Assembly (NCBI GenBank): GCA_002286855.1
Contig: NRSV01000019.1
Coordinates: 189,389 to 253,388 of the forward strand
Origin: Bipolaris cookei
Lineage: Eukaryota; Ascomycota; Dothideomycetes; Pleosporales; Pleosporaceae
Direction: 5' to 3'
DNA: 64,000 bases
Both the position numbers and the translations under genes were made by a program. Below the pieces are notes generated by a model. That model was not told the origin of the DNA and ran no database searches. It saw only the letters and a program-made list of their open reading frames with translations. Positions within the stretch are counted from its first letter, which is position 1, and the number at the start of each line of letters is the position of its first letter. Of the stretch, positions 10,945 through 20,040 are shown piece after piece.

Positions 10945-11592
10945 ATGAAGACTGAACCTGAAAGCAATACAACCAACGAAGATGCATGGCCTTGCTTAGG
11001 CGCTATCAGCATTAACCGTCTGCATATGCTTGTATTTTGGGAAAGCTCATGGTTATCAACGCGGGAGTACCATGCACTTCGTCAAGATGGACATCAGGGG
11101 TGGCTTGTTCACGCTCGAGGCGAAGACGAGTTACTTATCTCGTGGGAGCCTACAATTGAAAGAAAGTCATTTCAACAATCGCCCCAAGATCTACTTTATG
11201 AATTCTCTATCGAGGTCCAAAAAGATCGAACTGGTTTACTTGGATATGTCGCTGCAAAGGCCTTACCCTCCTCTTCAAACGCGAACAGCCGTCTTCCAGC
11301 TTTTCTAGCCTACTGGAAAGTCGCCCGAATGACCAAGGGTCTCTTTTATTATTTACAGAAAACGTATCCTAGCCGTCGGGGCTGTATTGTACACGAGGAG
11401 TCAGGCAAAGTTTGGATACAGTGGGAACCTACGTGGGTGGTTTACGAAAACTTGGATGAAAGTAAGAAAGAGCAGCTCTTACAGATATCTCGTGATCCTG
11501 AGGCCATGTTGCATCGTTTCCACAAGGCAATCGTTCACTACTCCATGCGCTCAGTAGCGGAAAGACGAATTAGTAAGAGTACAACAAATTGA
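10945..11592 (+). CDS. Small protein with two WEPT-type repeats (unknown function)
   Basis: 215 residues in one exon, starting MKTEPES. I do not know the family. The sequence contains an internal duplication. Each half has an aromatic-rich block (LHMLVFWESSW; FLAYWKVARMTKGLFYYLQ), then a basic or polar turn, then a strand ending in LLISWEPT (about residue 70) or VWIQWEPTW (about residue 155), followed by a helix (QQSPQDLLYEFSIEVQ; KKEQLLQISRDPEAMLHRF). The strand pattern is reminiscent of chromo-like folds (xxVxWE), but the aromatic cage cannot be judged from sequence alone. It follows the 886-residue orphan on the same strand, 195 bp downstream, so the two may share history as cargo. Confidence 0.55.
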   Translation: MKTEPESNTTNEDAWPCLGAISINRLHMLVFWESSWLSTREYHALRQDGHQGWLVHARGEDELLISWEPTIERKSFQQSPQDLLYEFSIEVQKDRTGLLGYVAAKALPSSSNANSRLPAFLAYWKVARMTKGLFYYLQKTYPSRRGCIVHEESGKVWIQWEPTWVVYENLDESKKEQLLQISRDPEAMLHRFHKAIVHYSMRSVAERRISKSTTN

Positions 11593-11985
11593 AAGATACT
11601 ACTCATAATGTATTACTGATCTCGTATTTGCATGTATATATGTTGTGGCAGTCTGACCATGCCGGTCACTGATCACGGTCACCTAACCTAGATCAAGTCG
11701 AGCACATTTGATTAGCCCACTTGATACAATTCTCTTTTGTCCGAAGTTTCCTCAGCTCCCACATATATGTTATGAATGCTAAGAAGTTCTGTCAGCCCGA
11801 TATCCCATTTACTTACACCTATCTAGGAGCAACATCTTATACTAGTGCCTTGCATATCAGAGATGTAAAACTTTTAATTGTGTTAAGTTAAGCGCTGATG
11901 GGCAACGATTCATATAATAGACGATGCATGAAGCTAATGACGCTCATATAATGTATTCACTCTACTAGCATGTCTATTCCAAAAC
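11593..11985. other. Intergenic between convergent genes, nothing seen
   Basis: AT-rich spacer between two convergent genes. It holds both 3' ends; no repeat or RNA gene recognised. Confidence 0.5.
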
Positions 11986-13137
11986 CTACCCAGCAGTTGA
12001 ATCCACTGAGCCGAGCAATATTCTACGCATGAATTCTCCAGTGATAATACGTGGTGAGATACTGGTAGGCAGTTCAACACAGTTACAAAAGCCTCTGTTG
12101 TTGTTGCTGCTGCGGTAGCTCAATCGGTGCCAGATACTGCCAGCCCCGGTTTTCGGCAAGATGGCGAAGCAAATGCCACGAGAATCTGTTTTTTGGGACT
12201 TTTTGCTCTTCTTGCTTCCGTAGATAGTGTTGTGGGCTCCAATATTGGCCTCCAACAGAAGACCAACATGAGCTCGTGGTACCGTGCCCTTGGCGACGAT
12301 GATGTCGATCTTAGAACCAAGTCCGCCTCTTGAGGATTCTTTGGCATCTGTGAATGCCTGGAGTGCAACATTAGTTAAACTAATACCCGTGCCGGCATCG
12401 TAAGACGTTTTCATTAGGCTTTCGTAGTTGTGGACTGCGAAATCGAGGGGAACAGGCTCCATGTACCGTGGAAGAAGATCTCTCGCTTTTTGACTTATTC
12501 TATCCTTCAAAGCCTCATTAGAAGATTCTTCTACTAAACTGTAGTTGTTGTAGGCATCTTCAATAGTTTTGGTCATTTCTTCAGTGGCGCTTCTTCTATT
12601 CTTGCCTGTACGAGGCTCTTCTGAGAGTATGTTGTTGTTTTGAAAGAAAGGCTGGCCTTCAGTCTGTATTAGATTGAAGCGATAGCCTTCGCGCGTTTTC
12701 TGGAAAGCGCTCTGCCAGTCAGAGCTCTCAAGGTGCAAACTGCCGGTTTGCGCTAGATATTCGGTCCATAGTTGAATTCCTTGATGGAGAGTCTCAATCC
12801 TGGCCAGCTTCAAAAAAGCTTCGGTATCTCCAGTGGGGTAACGTAGTGGCCGATTTGGGAAGACTACAGTGACACCTCTTGGTTTGATTTGGTCGAAGAC
12901 GAATTTCAACACAACTAGGAAATCAAATTGTAGCTTCCAGTGACCAGGGAGGTCTTCATGCAAGAAGATTTGAAAAGACCTTTCGACCACTTGAGCCTGA
13001 AACTCGCCATCGTTGACCAAGTCCCATAAAGATTCTATGTTCTGCTCCTGGGTTGTGACTGGAAGTTGAACACTATATGGCTTACGACTAGTTGGTTCAT
13101 CCTTTGTGGAAGCCGATTTAGAGCTGGCATGTCCCAT
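11986..13137 (-). CDS. Orphan protein with predicted N-myristoylation signal
   Basis: 383 residues from the ATG at 13137 (an upstream in-frame ATG at 13191 would hide the signal). The N-terminus MGHASSKSAS fits the myristoylation pattern: Gly2 and a small residue at position 6, followed by a basic polar stretch. If processed, the protein would sit at the cytosolic face of a membrane. Residues about 30-190 are mixed alpha/beta with no family I recognise. A polar segment (about 190-240) leads into a C-terminal domain with SKIDIIVAKGTVPRAHVGLLLEA-like strands. A run of lysines and serines (GSKKSKKSQKTD) lies near residue 330. It is transcribed divergently from the AA11-like gene, with 272 bp between the starts, so the two could share a promoter region. 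Confidence 0.55.
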   Translation of the reverse strand: MGHASSKSASTKDEPTSRKPYSVQLPVTTQEQNIESLWDLVNDGEFQAQVVERSFQIFLHEDLPGHWKLQFDFLVVLKFVFDQIKPRGVTVVFPNRPLRYPTGDTEAFLKLARIETLHQGIQLWTEYLAQTGSLHLESSDWQSAFQKTREGYRFNLIQTEGQPFFQNNNILSEEPRTGKNRRSATEEMTKTIEDAYNNYSLVEESSNEALKDRISQKARDLLPRYMEPVPLDFAVHNYESLMKTSYDAGTGISLTNVALQAFTDAKESSRGGLGSKIDIIVAKGTVPRAHVGLLLEANIGAHNTIYGSKKSKKSQKTDSRGICFAILPKTGAGSIWHRLSYRSSNNNRGFCNCVELPTSISPRIITGEFMRRILLGSVDSTAG

Positions 13138-13409
13138 CCTAAAAATGAAAAACGAAGAGGAGACAGATGGTTGTTGTGAAAAGCACATCACTATGATTCT
13201 TGAGGGCTTTTAGCTAAGATTTGATCCGCGTGAATTACTCATCGCCCCTCGTAAAGTCACCTACGTTACTCGACCACCCCTGCAGCCTGTGGCCTTGCAC
13301 TGACTGCCACATGCATGGTTGAGAGCATCATATAAGACTAGAGGCATTGCCTAATATTATATACAACCATAGCCTGAAAAACTCCTTTTACATACTTCGG
13401 ACTTCAAGG

Positions 13410-14365
13410 ATGCATATAAAATCTTCTTGGGCCTTTTTTCCAATTGCAATCGTCCGTTCTCACGTCTTTGTGGGCGAGCCCGCGCCTTTCTTCTGGGATC
13501 CACAGGTGGCAAAGCTGATTATGCCGTTAAATGGTGATCGAAACTACCAAGGTCCAGGTTGGGGTCAGCAATCCTTTCCTTGCAAGGGTCATCACAGGAA
13601 TGTAACTCATCACGAAGCTCATGCAACTTGGTATACTGGAAGTACGGTAACGTTTCAGTATGTCAGCTCACACTTGAACAATTCCAAGCGATGGCTTATA
13701 GTATATATATAGAATCTATGACTCTACCAACACAACTGGCGTTAGCATGCACGATCCCGGCGCAGCTCATTCGGGAGGCTCTTGCCAGGCATCATTTTCA
13801 TACGATAATGGGGAAACATGGATTGTCGTGCAGAGCTGGGAAGGAAACTGCGTACGTGTACGTAAGGGTCAAGAAGGCAAACTTACAAATTCCTATGATA
13901 TTGATCAAAGCTACTCTTTCGATATTCCTGCTTTCCTTCCAGGGGCAGATGCGGTAATCTTCGCATGGCAAGTCAGAGTATCCCATCACAGTGCGCTACT
14001 GACTCTATAGGACCTGGCTAAATTCATCTGGTAATCGAGAATTTTACATGTCGTGCTCGCCTGTCCGGTTGATAGCATCACAATCTTCGACGAAAATACC
14101 ATCTGGATATCCTATGTATATTGCGAACCTCCAGGAGAGTCCGGAAACAGTAGATGCAAAGAATCCAGCCTGGTCTAAGTGCTATGTTCCGCAAAACGTG
14201 TGGATTCGCTACCCTCAGCGATATAGAGGCATCAACCGACCAATCGTAGCCGATTCTCTTCCAGCTAACAGCCAGATTAAGTACCTAGAACTTGAAGACG
14301 ATGGGGGGTTATGCGGCTCAGACAATAAAGAAAGGGTTAACGCTCTCGCACTTCGCTCTAGTTAA
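13410..14365 (+). CDS. AA11-like lytic polysaccharide monooxygenase (chitin-active LPMO family)
   Basis: Exons 13410-13657, 13746-13967 and 14011-14365; 274 residues. The signal peptide is residues 1-17; cleavage before HVFVG would expose the N-terminal histidine of the copper 'histidine brace'. Family features in order: PAPFFW, SFPCKGH, GSTVTF, the second histidine in AHSGGSCQASFSYDNG, VVQSWEGNC, FDIPAFLPGADAVIFAW, then TWLNSSGNREFYMSC carrying the axial tyrosine. These match AA11 enzymes, which oxidise chitin outside the cell. The first intron is GT-AG (88 bp). The second (13968-14010) starts GCAAGT and ends ATAG, a consensus GC-AG intron; it restores FAW-TWLN in frame, so no lesion need be assumed. 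The C-terminal tail (YPMYIANL, then VPQNVWIRYP) is conserved in fungal relatives. Chitin-related genes follow at 30-38 kb. Confidence 0.75.
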
Positions 14366-14757
14366 ATCCTCTAAGGGTCTTCTACGTTATCATGTGGTTC
14401 GAAATCTGCGAATTAAAGCTTCAAGCAATCAGTAATGATTACACGCATTAGGTTTCAAAATATCATTGATTGGGAAATACATACCTACTCCATGGAAATG
14501 ACACTGGGATTAGATGCGCCACTTGAAACATGATTTCTGCCTTACAATTCCTAGCCATGCATAGCATAGTTGATTGTCTAAGTCATGGTATTTACCATTA
14601 CTACATGCAAAAATAATTCCATGTCTGTTCGTGACTGTATTCTATGTATAAAAATGGAGTTTCTCACTACGTATAAGAAGTTTTTCTTCACTCATTTCTC
14701 CAAGTAGAGCGTTTCCAGCTTAAGTAAGCCTAGCAATAAGGCTTTTATGTCAATGCT
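14366..14757. other. Intergenic; TATA-like run at 14647
   Basis: Spacer between the AA11-like gene and the small Cys/His gene. TATAAAAA at 14647-14654, about 105 bp upstream of the next ATG, may be its core promoter. Nothing else seen. Confidence 0.4.
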
Positions 14758-15066
14758 ATGGAGCACAATATTATAAAAAGTCTTTGTTTACTATGCGGCA
14801 AACGCCGATCTAGTCGTGCCCAACACGTGCAAGATCATCAAGTCTGTTCAAGAAAGACGTGCGCCAAAACCAAACGCCTATTACAGAAAGCTTCGGAGGA
14901 CAGTAGCAACCTAGTTGTCAACATCTATCACTACCACTATACTAGTTGTGCAGTCAAGGATATACCCAATCGTGCAAACTGTAGCTATGAGCTTCACGCG
15001 AAAGAGGTTCCTAGCCTCGAAGCTTTCACTGAACTGCCTGAGAATATCTCAAATCAGCGCTCTTGA
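14758..15066 (+). CDS. Small Cys/His protein, putative zinc-binding
   Basis: 102 residues, single exon, unknown family. Residues 10-42 contain CLLCGKRRSS, then His, then CSRKTC: two Cys pairs plus a central His, a spacing that could bind one zinc ion. The segment is strongly basic (KRRSSRAQH, KTKRLL). The remainder is polar, with a second Cys and His scatter (YHYHYTSCAV). I cannot assign a function. It lies 289 bp upstream of a RING-like gene on the same strand, and both look like small zinc proteins. No signal peptide or membrane segment is visible, so it is probably intracellular. Confidence 0.5.
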   Translation: MEHNIIKSLCLLCGKRRSSRAQHVQDHQVCSRKTCAKTKRLLQKASEDSSNLVVNIYHYHYTSCAVKDIPNRANCSYELHAKEVPSLEAFTELPENISNQRS

Positions 15067-15254
15067 GACACTATGAGCAGAGATACCGATCGCATATAGT
15101 GCATCTGCTATACTAATTCTTATTAATTAGTCCTTAATCTGATTTTAACAAATAATATAGACAGCTTTTGAGTAAGCGTATCATGTACCCGATATTCGAT
15201 ACTTCCATGTAATCTATATTTAAGTTGACGTTCTACGTATTTTTTACAGCGTTT

Positions 15255-15265
15255 CTATATATAAG
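15255..15265 (+). promoter_or_regulatory. TATA-like element of the RING-like gene
   Basis: CTATATATAAG 90 bases upstream of the ATG at 15355. Position and sequence are typical of a fungal TATA box; no experimental support. Confidence 0.4.
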
Positions 15266-15354
15266 CTTCGACCACAGTACCTTCTACAAAGCTATAAGAT
15301 TTTTGCATCTTAATGTGCTTAACTCCAACCGCACTTCGCATTGAAATCTTTCCT

Positions 15355-15890
15355 ATGGCAGAACACTGCGCCGTATGCTCGAGAAGGCTCGAAGAAGGGA
15401 TTGGGAAAGAGGGTCTCGTTTATGTATTGAGGGATTGTCGTTGTGTAAGTTCATCACCACCTACATCCATCGATTTTTCTAATATTAAAAAGATTATCTG
15501 CGGCTTTTGCGTCCGTTTTCCGGGTGTGCCACCCTTTCTTCCTTGCCAGCATGCCGACCACTTGGAATTCGGATGGCAGAGACCATTGCGACTCTATAAT
15601 CTCAAATGTGCTATTTGCCTAGACCCCGAAAGTTCCACCCGCATCGCTCTAGTTTGCGGTAAGTTAACGTCATCTATACAGGTATACGAGCTAACAGCTA
15701 AGGCCACGTATATTGTCGAAACTGCATTCTTGTATGGGTAAATTCATATGCAGGCTTAAATAGGACTCACGTGGCTTGTCCAATCTGTAGAGATAGCAGG
15801 ACTAAGTTCTGGCGATTGCTATCACCTGATCACGTCATCATGCCTGCACAACGACGTGTTGAGATTGCATCGCCATGCCCAAGTTTATAG
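15355..15890 (+). CDS. RING-like zinc-finger protein (three exons)
   Basis: Exons 15355-15444, 15493-15658 and 15754-15890; 130 residues. Intron 1 is 48 bp, a multiple of three with no stop, so an unspliced transcript would also stay open. Intron 2 is 95 bp with GTAAGT..GCAG. The N-terminal module has CAVCSRRLEE, then DCRC and CGFC. The C-terminal module reads CAICLDPESS, then CG, HVACPIC. The C-x2-C, C-x-H and C-x2-C pattern is that of a RING or RING-like finger, usually a ubiquitin-ligase or protein-interaction domain. At this size it would be a stand-alone finger needing a partner. Splicing restores the last Cys pair, which an unspliced reading would lose, so the exon model is well supported. 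Substrate and pathway are unknown. Confidence 0.7.
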
Positions 15891-16162
15891 GTGTTTGCCA
15901 AGCTCATTCCGTTTTTGAATAATAGATATCTGGAGTGAAGCTGATTGGAGCAGGTGCTCGGTTGCGTGAGTAACCATCATACTCTAATCCGCTATGTAAT
16001 AAGTAACTAAAGTCCGCATCCGAGCCCTTCCGTATTTTCCTCTTACCTACAGCTGACAGCAGCCCTAGCTAGATGAGCACTAGCAAAGTATAGAGTTTTA
16101 TTTAATCCTCCAAATCTGCTGGTTTTGCGTTGAAACATTCGTTCCAGACTTTTGAGACTATA

Positions 16163-16768
16163 ATGACGACTGCTACACCCCGTTACGGAGAGTATCTACT
16201 TGTATTGTCTGGATTAATTGAGCATGCCCCATTCTTGGAAAATTGGAGAACTCTCAAAGACAGCGTGCGAAGAAATGCAGGAAAACCAGGATGGACGGAT
16301 GTAGTCACGACAGCAGAGAAAGGGGCACGCCGAGCATGGTGTAATTTATCGAGAGAGAGTGATGCAAAAGCTGCATATGGTACGCATTACTACATGCAAG
16401 CGAAAGGATAACCACTCATCTAAAGCGCTCTAGGATACTACTCGAAGATGCCAGCGGTTAGAGTCTGCTTGATGAAGAGAACATCAAATGGCAAATATCT
16501 GCAACTTTACTACAACTGCGTCGACTCCTATCTTGCTGCATCTCGATCTAGCCACTACCCTTGTGGTCGCCAGGAAAACCATGGAAAGCTGATCGCCTAT
16601 AGGGCACCCATACCTTTCCAAGCTATCTTGCCTGTTGTACCTCTACACACGATGCAACTAAGTAGTTATGGTTTCTTAACCCCTGTATTGTACCCTTCTT
16701 ACGTAGCGGGTATACCTTTATCTACCTTTTCTAGAGGTCATGTGAATGGGCCGCTCTCTTTGTCATAG
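16163..16768 (+). CDS. Putative RRM-like protein (two exons)
   Basis: Exons 16163-16379 and 16434-16768; 183 residues; 54-bp intron (GTACGC..CTAG with CTAAAG branch), phase 1. The first exon reads like an RNA-recognition motif: a strand YLLVLSGLI, a helix with WRTLKDSVRR, a glycine turn with WTDV, then a strand and the helix ESDAKAAYGYY completed across the splice. The classical RNP1 aromatic residues are weak, so binding is uncertain. The second half is aromatic and hydrophobic with no family that I know (ILPVVPLHTMQLSSYGF). An upstream in-frame ATG at 16130 is possible. Exon joining is supported because it preserves the helix; the domain call is tentative. Confidence 0.45.
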
Positions 16769-17973
16769 AAGTGTATGGTACTTCAATATGTGTAAACGCA
16801 TCCCTAGTTATTCATAGGATTTATCATGATAATTATATCTACAATGTTATTATGGTGCTTTATCAAGGCTACAGTCAGGCAGGTGAAAACGTTGGCTCTT
16901 ATCTCAGGTGATTCAAGCGTGCAAGAATTGTGCAGATCCAGCGATCAGCACGAGAGTTGAAGTAGAACCACGACATGTTGTGACAGACCACACACCCATC
17001 CTTGGTGTGATAAGAACAGGGGCTAAACGAGTCAATATTATTGCTGTAAAACCAGCGCCGCGCGCCAGCGTTCTAGCAATGCTGCCCTAGTGAGTGGTTG
17101 GATATGACGTAACAGGCATTTCGGAAGAGACATGTTAGTTATAACAACGAAGGCGTGGGGGGAGAGGGACTAGCAGATGGCTACCTTCACTGACCAAGCT
17201 AGCGATAGCGTCCATTATATCCTTCGCTTGCGGCAGTGGGTGATGCTGCCGAGTAAGAGAAGATGGGCAAAGTTGGCGTCCTGAACTGGATAACGGCGGG
17301 TACATGAGAAGTTGGCCGCCTAAACAGGGGGAATTAACAAGGGACAAAGCCAGCGCTGCTCGCGCCCGTGCTCTCCATCCAACCAGAGCCGCCGGCGAGA
17401 GGTTTGCCTTAAACTCTCGCTCCATCCCCGATCGCTTGTACTAAGGAGCGCTCAATGAGACTTGGTATTGAGGTCGAGCCACTGAGCGGTGTGTGGTAAG
17501 CTAGGAGTGCAAAAGATCTAGCCAACAAGGCAATGGCATGTGCGTTGGGGAGCATGCATGCGCCTGAAGAACTACATGAAATAACGTATGCCTTCTTTTT
17601 TGCCTGGTTGCCTTGTTGGCTGGTGGGCGGACCCCAAAGCTGCTTCTTAATAATCTTGAGCCAACCTGTTCGAGTGAGCAGAGAGCACACGGGATACCTC
17701 TGCAATATCAAACAAGCAGGTCATCCATACTCTGCTGATTCTTGTCCCGATCAAGAAAAAAACCCCTGTTAACAACATCATACTCGGCCTCGACCACACC
17801 CTCTTTGTTACTTTCTTGTCATTTTCGTTCTAGCCTCAGCTTCATCCTATCCGGAAGTTGCTAACGCACGTTCACCTCGAGTGTGCGCACGCGCTAAACA
17901 ACCCCGCTATACTCGCCAAATCAGCAGACAAAGATATCAGTCTAGCCATCATATCTAGACATCTAGTCGCAAT
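16769..17973. other. 1.2-kb intergenic stretch, nothing convincing
   Basis: Several 60-100 codon frames on both strands, none with splice partners or recognisable motifs. The last part (from about 17800) is pyrimidine-rich and is probably the promoter and leader of the next gene. Confidence 0.5.
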
Positions 17974-18771
17974 ATGAAAACTGGCAATTCTCTAGGGTCT
18001 TCTAAGTACGCTCGGGAGCCGGAAAATCAGGAAAAGAGTACTGGATGCAACAATATTGGAAACCTCGAATCAGACCGTGCCGAGAGTTCAGCCCAAGATT
18101 CCTATTCTTCCAGATGCGAGCTGGCGGTCAAAGACGGTTCTTCTGAACAGAGTGGAAAAGTCTCTTTCCAGGTTCCTGCTAGTACTTTGGATAATCCGAG
18201 AAACTTGCAACAATCCACGTCTAAGCCGCCGAGCGGGTGGCCGGCCAAACCTGCCGAGCTCCAGTCTACGCAACCAACATCTCCCATTCCTCTAAAGCTG
18301 GCTGCATCTGATGCACAAAGGCTCTACGCTGGGCTTTGTACAGTGGAAAAACATTGCGAAACCCATTTGTTGCAGGCTCAAGAAGAACCAACCCTTGACC
18401 GGTTGGTTGGACTGGTACATTTTCACGAGGTACTGCTACGGGAATATCAAGACTTTTTCGTTGCCTGTGGACATCCTGGTCTTCAACATTTGGCAATTAA
18501 GCATTCAATGGCTGAGCGTATGTGGAAACGTGGTATTGAATCATTGTTGGCTCTTCTTTCGACGCACCTACCAGATACGAGGGACTGCCTGGTGGCGTTT
18601 TTCTGTTCTGCCTATCAGAGGATGTCCTGGCTCCGTCAGACAGCTCCATATCTAGAACACGAATGGGTGAAGATTCTGAATCACCTGAAGGTACATCATA
18701 AGGCTATGGATGAGTCTACGCGCGCTCAAGTTACGCTGAAGTTGCACTATCTTGGTATACAAGAATACTAG
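17974..18771 (+). CDS. Truncated EST1/SMG7-like domain protein
   Basis: 265 residues, single exon. Residues 1-100 are polar and disordered. Residues about 105-265 contain a helical block with VHFHEVLLREYQDFFVA, GHPGLQHLA, MAERMWKRGIESLLALL and YLEHEWVKILNHL. This order matches fungal EST1-like (telomerase-binding/SMG7) tetratricopeptide proteins, where the arginine- and lysine-bearing helices form a 14-3-3-like surface. Relatives I know are far longer (about 500-900 residues) and continue into further TPR helices. Here the frame stops soon after LKLHYLGIQEY, where relatives carry a YHHLAIL-type helix. It may be a short lineage-specific copy or a C-terminally truncated paralogue. Any role in telomere or RNA decay is unproven for this class. 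Confidence 0.55.
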   Translation: MKTGNSLGSSKYAREPENQEKSTGCNNIGNLESDRAESSAQDSYSSRCELAVKDGSSEQSGKVSFQVPASTLDNPRNLQQSTSKPPSGWPAKPAELQSTQPTSPIPLKLAASDAQRLYAGLCTVEKHCETHLLQAQEEPTLDRLVGLVHFHEVLLREYQDFFVACGHPGLQHLAIKHSMAERMWKRGIESLLALLSTHLPDTRDCLVAFFCSAYQRMSWLRQTAPYLEHEWVKILNHLKVHHKAMDESTRAQVTLKLHYLGIQEY

Positions 18772-19486
18772 GTACTAGACGAATATACCACCATTTGGCG
18801 ATAGTTGCATAACCTAATGCTCTCTAGCAGATGGAAGATTTATACTACACATGCCCACAGCCCTACTAGCTCAAAGTATACCTAGATTAGCGGGTGGGTA
18901 GAGGTTAGGCGAGGGATGGATGGTTATAATCAAGCTTGTGCGTACGCCACGTGTTCTCTTGTTGAACTTACTATCTTAAACAATCCAACGGCAATTCCAC
19001 TACTGATTTCGGTAGCTTGTAACGCCGTTTATGGATGCTGATTTGCCACAAAACCCCTCTAATTGTGCGGGCAGTGGCCCGAGTGGAAACCTCTCCGGCT
19101 TTCCTATCTTAGCTAGCGTAGGCGTTAAACAAGTGCAAAGGCTAATATACTTTCCCATTAGGAATGCTGCAGCATGCCTGCGACCTGACTCATTCTTTTC
19201 AACACTATAAGTGAATGCTAACCGAATTCAAGATCGTTCTGTTGATGAAGTACTAAAAGCCCTCTTTTCCCCGTCTACCGCAATACAAACCAGACCTTAA
19301 TTTCCTTTTTTATCTCCTTTGCAGCCTGCATTCTCCTTCAAACTCAAATTCATATCGTATTACTCTTTTTTCCCTTCACACCTAGCCTCAGACACCCAAC
19401 TGTAGGCGCATACTCTACTTCTACTAGCTCTGCGTGTACTTGCTTTACCTCTCTCTCACACTTCTTTTCTGCATATATTGCGCGAT
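18772..19486. other. Intergenic upstream of the DUF3435 remnant
   Basis: Spacer with pyrimidine-rich tracts at 19290-19470 just before the DUF3435 ATG, as expected for a fungal promoter and leader. I found no clear Starship target site or terminal repeat here. Confidence 0.4.
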
Positions 19487-20040
19487 ATGACACAATACTT
19501 ATCGGCCAAGAGTTCCTCCAATAACAGCGATCACTCTGCATCCGACACAGACCATATTGTAGAGCTGGATACAGATCTGACAGACGTAGACGAATTTGCT
19601 GACAGAAATGGAAAGAATGGAGCATGGGTTTTCCCTGACAACGATCATCCGCCTGAATACTACCTTCAAGAACTAGAGAATTTTGACGAACAAGAGTACA
19701 TCAAAGAGGACTATAAGGAGAGCAGTACTCGCTTGCTCAATCGTATGGAAGATCAGTGGAATCAGTAGGTCTCCTTTCCTCCCTATAGTTTACGTTAGAT
19801 CTCATGGACTGACCTAGCATAGGTGCTGGACGTTCCTCGGGAAAGACCATTATCGTGATTACTCAACCGTATCGATTGGCACTTTATATACATTCTTCAA
19901 CTGGCTACTTAGCCACCGAGAGGGCAAAGGTGGGAGGAAACGCCGAGGAACCAAGTTCTCTAGCTCCCTGGGAACGTATTGGAAGGTTTTCCGGCTTGTT
20001 TATGAAAGAGCAACTGGTGTGAGACTAGATGGAAAGATGA
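19487..20040 (+). pseudogene. DUF3435/FluG-type tyrosine recombinase, N-terminal remnant (Starship captain-like)
   Basis: The ATG at 19487 opens an acidic leader ending LLNRMEDQ. After an intron (tentatively 19756-19819/20, weak donor GTGGAA; a TAG follows if unspliced) the second block encodes STVSIGTLYTFFNWLLSH, GGRKRRGTKFSSS and LGTYWKVFRLVYERATG. These are hallmark segments of the N-terminal part of DUF3435 proteins. Full-length members are 600-1000 residues with an R..HxxR..Y recombinase core. Here homology stops at about 20040 (RLDGKMN). The following bases, read on the other strand, are the C-terminal coding end of a pogo-type transposase. All catalytic residues are therefore missing and the gene cannot act as a recombinase. 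DUF3435 proteins at element ends mobilise Starships (established knowledge); this copy marks a dead or split one. The exact splice is uncertain. Confidence 0.75.

Noticed and set aside
13968..14012. Frameshift in the AA11-like gene
   Set aside because: A consensus GC-AG intron explains the frame change exactly, so no mutation is needed.
19769..19820. Simple GT-AG intron directly after the DUF3435 leader (GTCTCC donor)
   Set aside because: An in-frame TAG precedes that donor; an upstream donor at 19756 or a nonsense mutation must be assumed instead.
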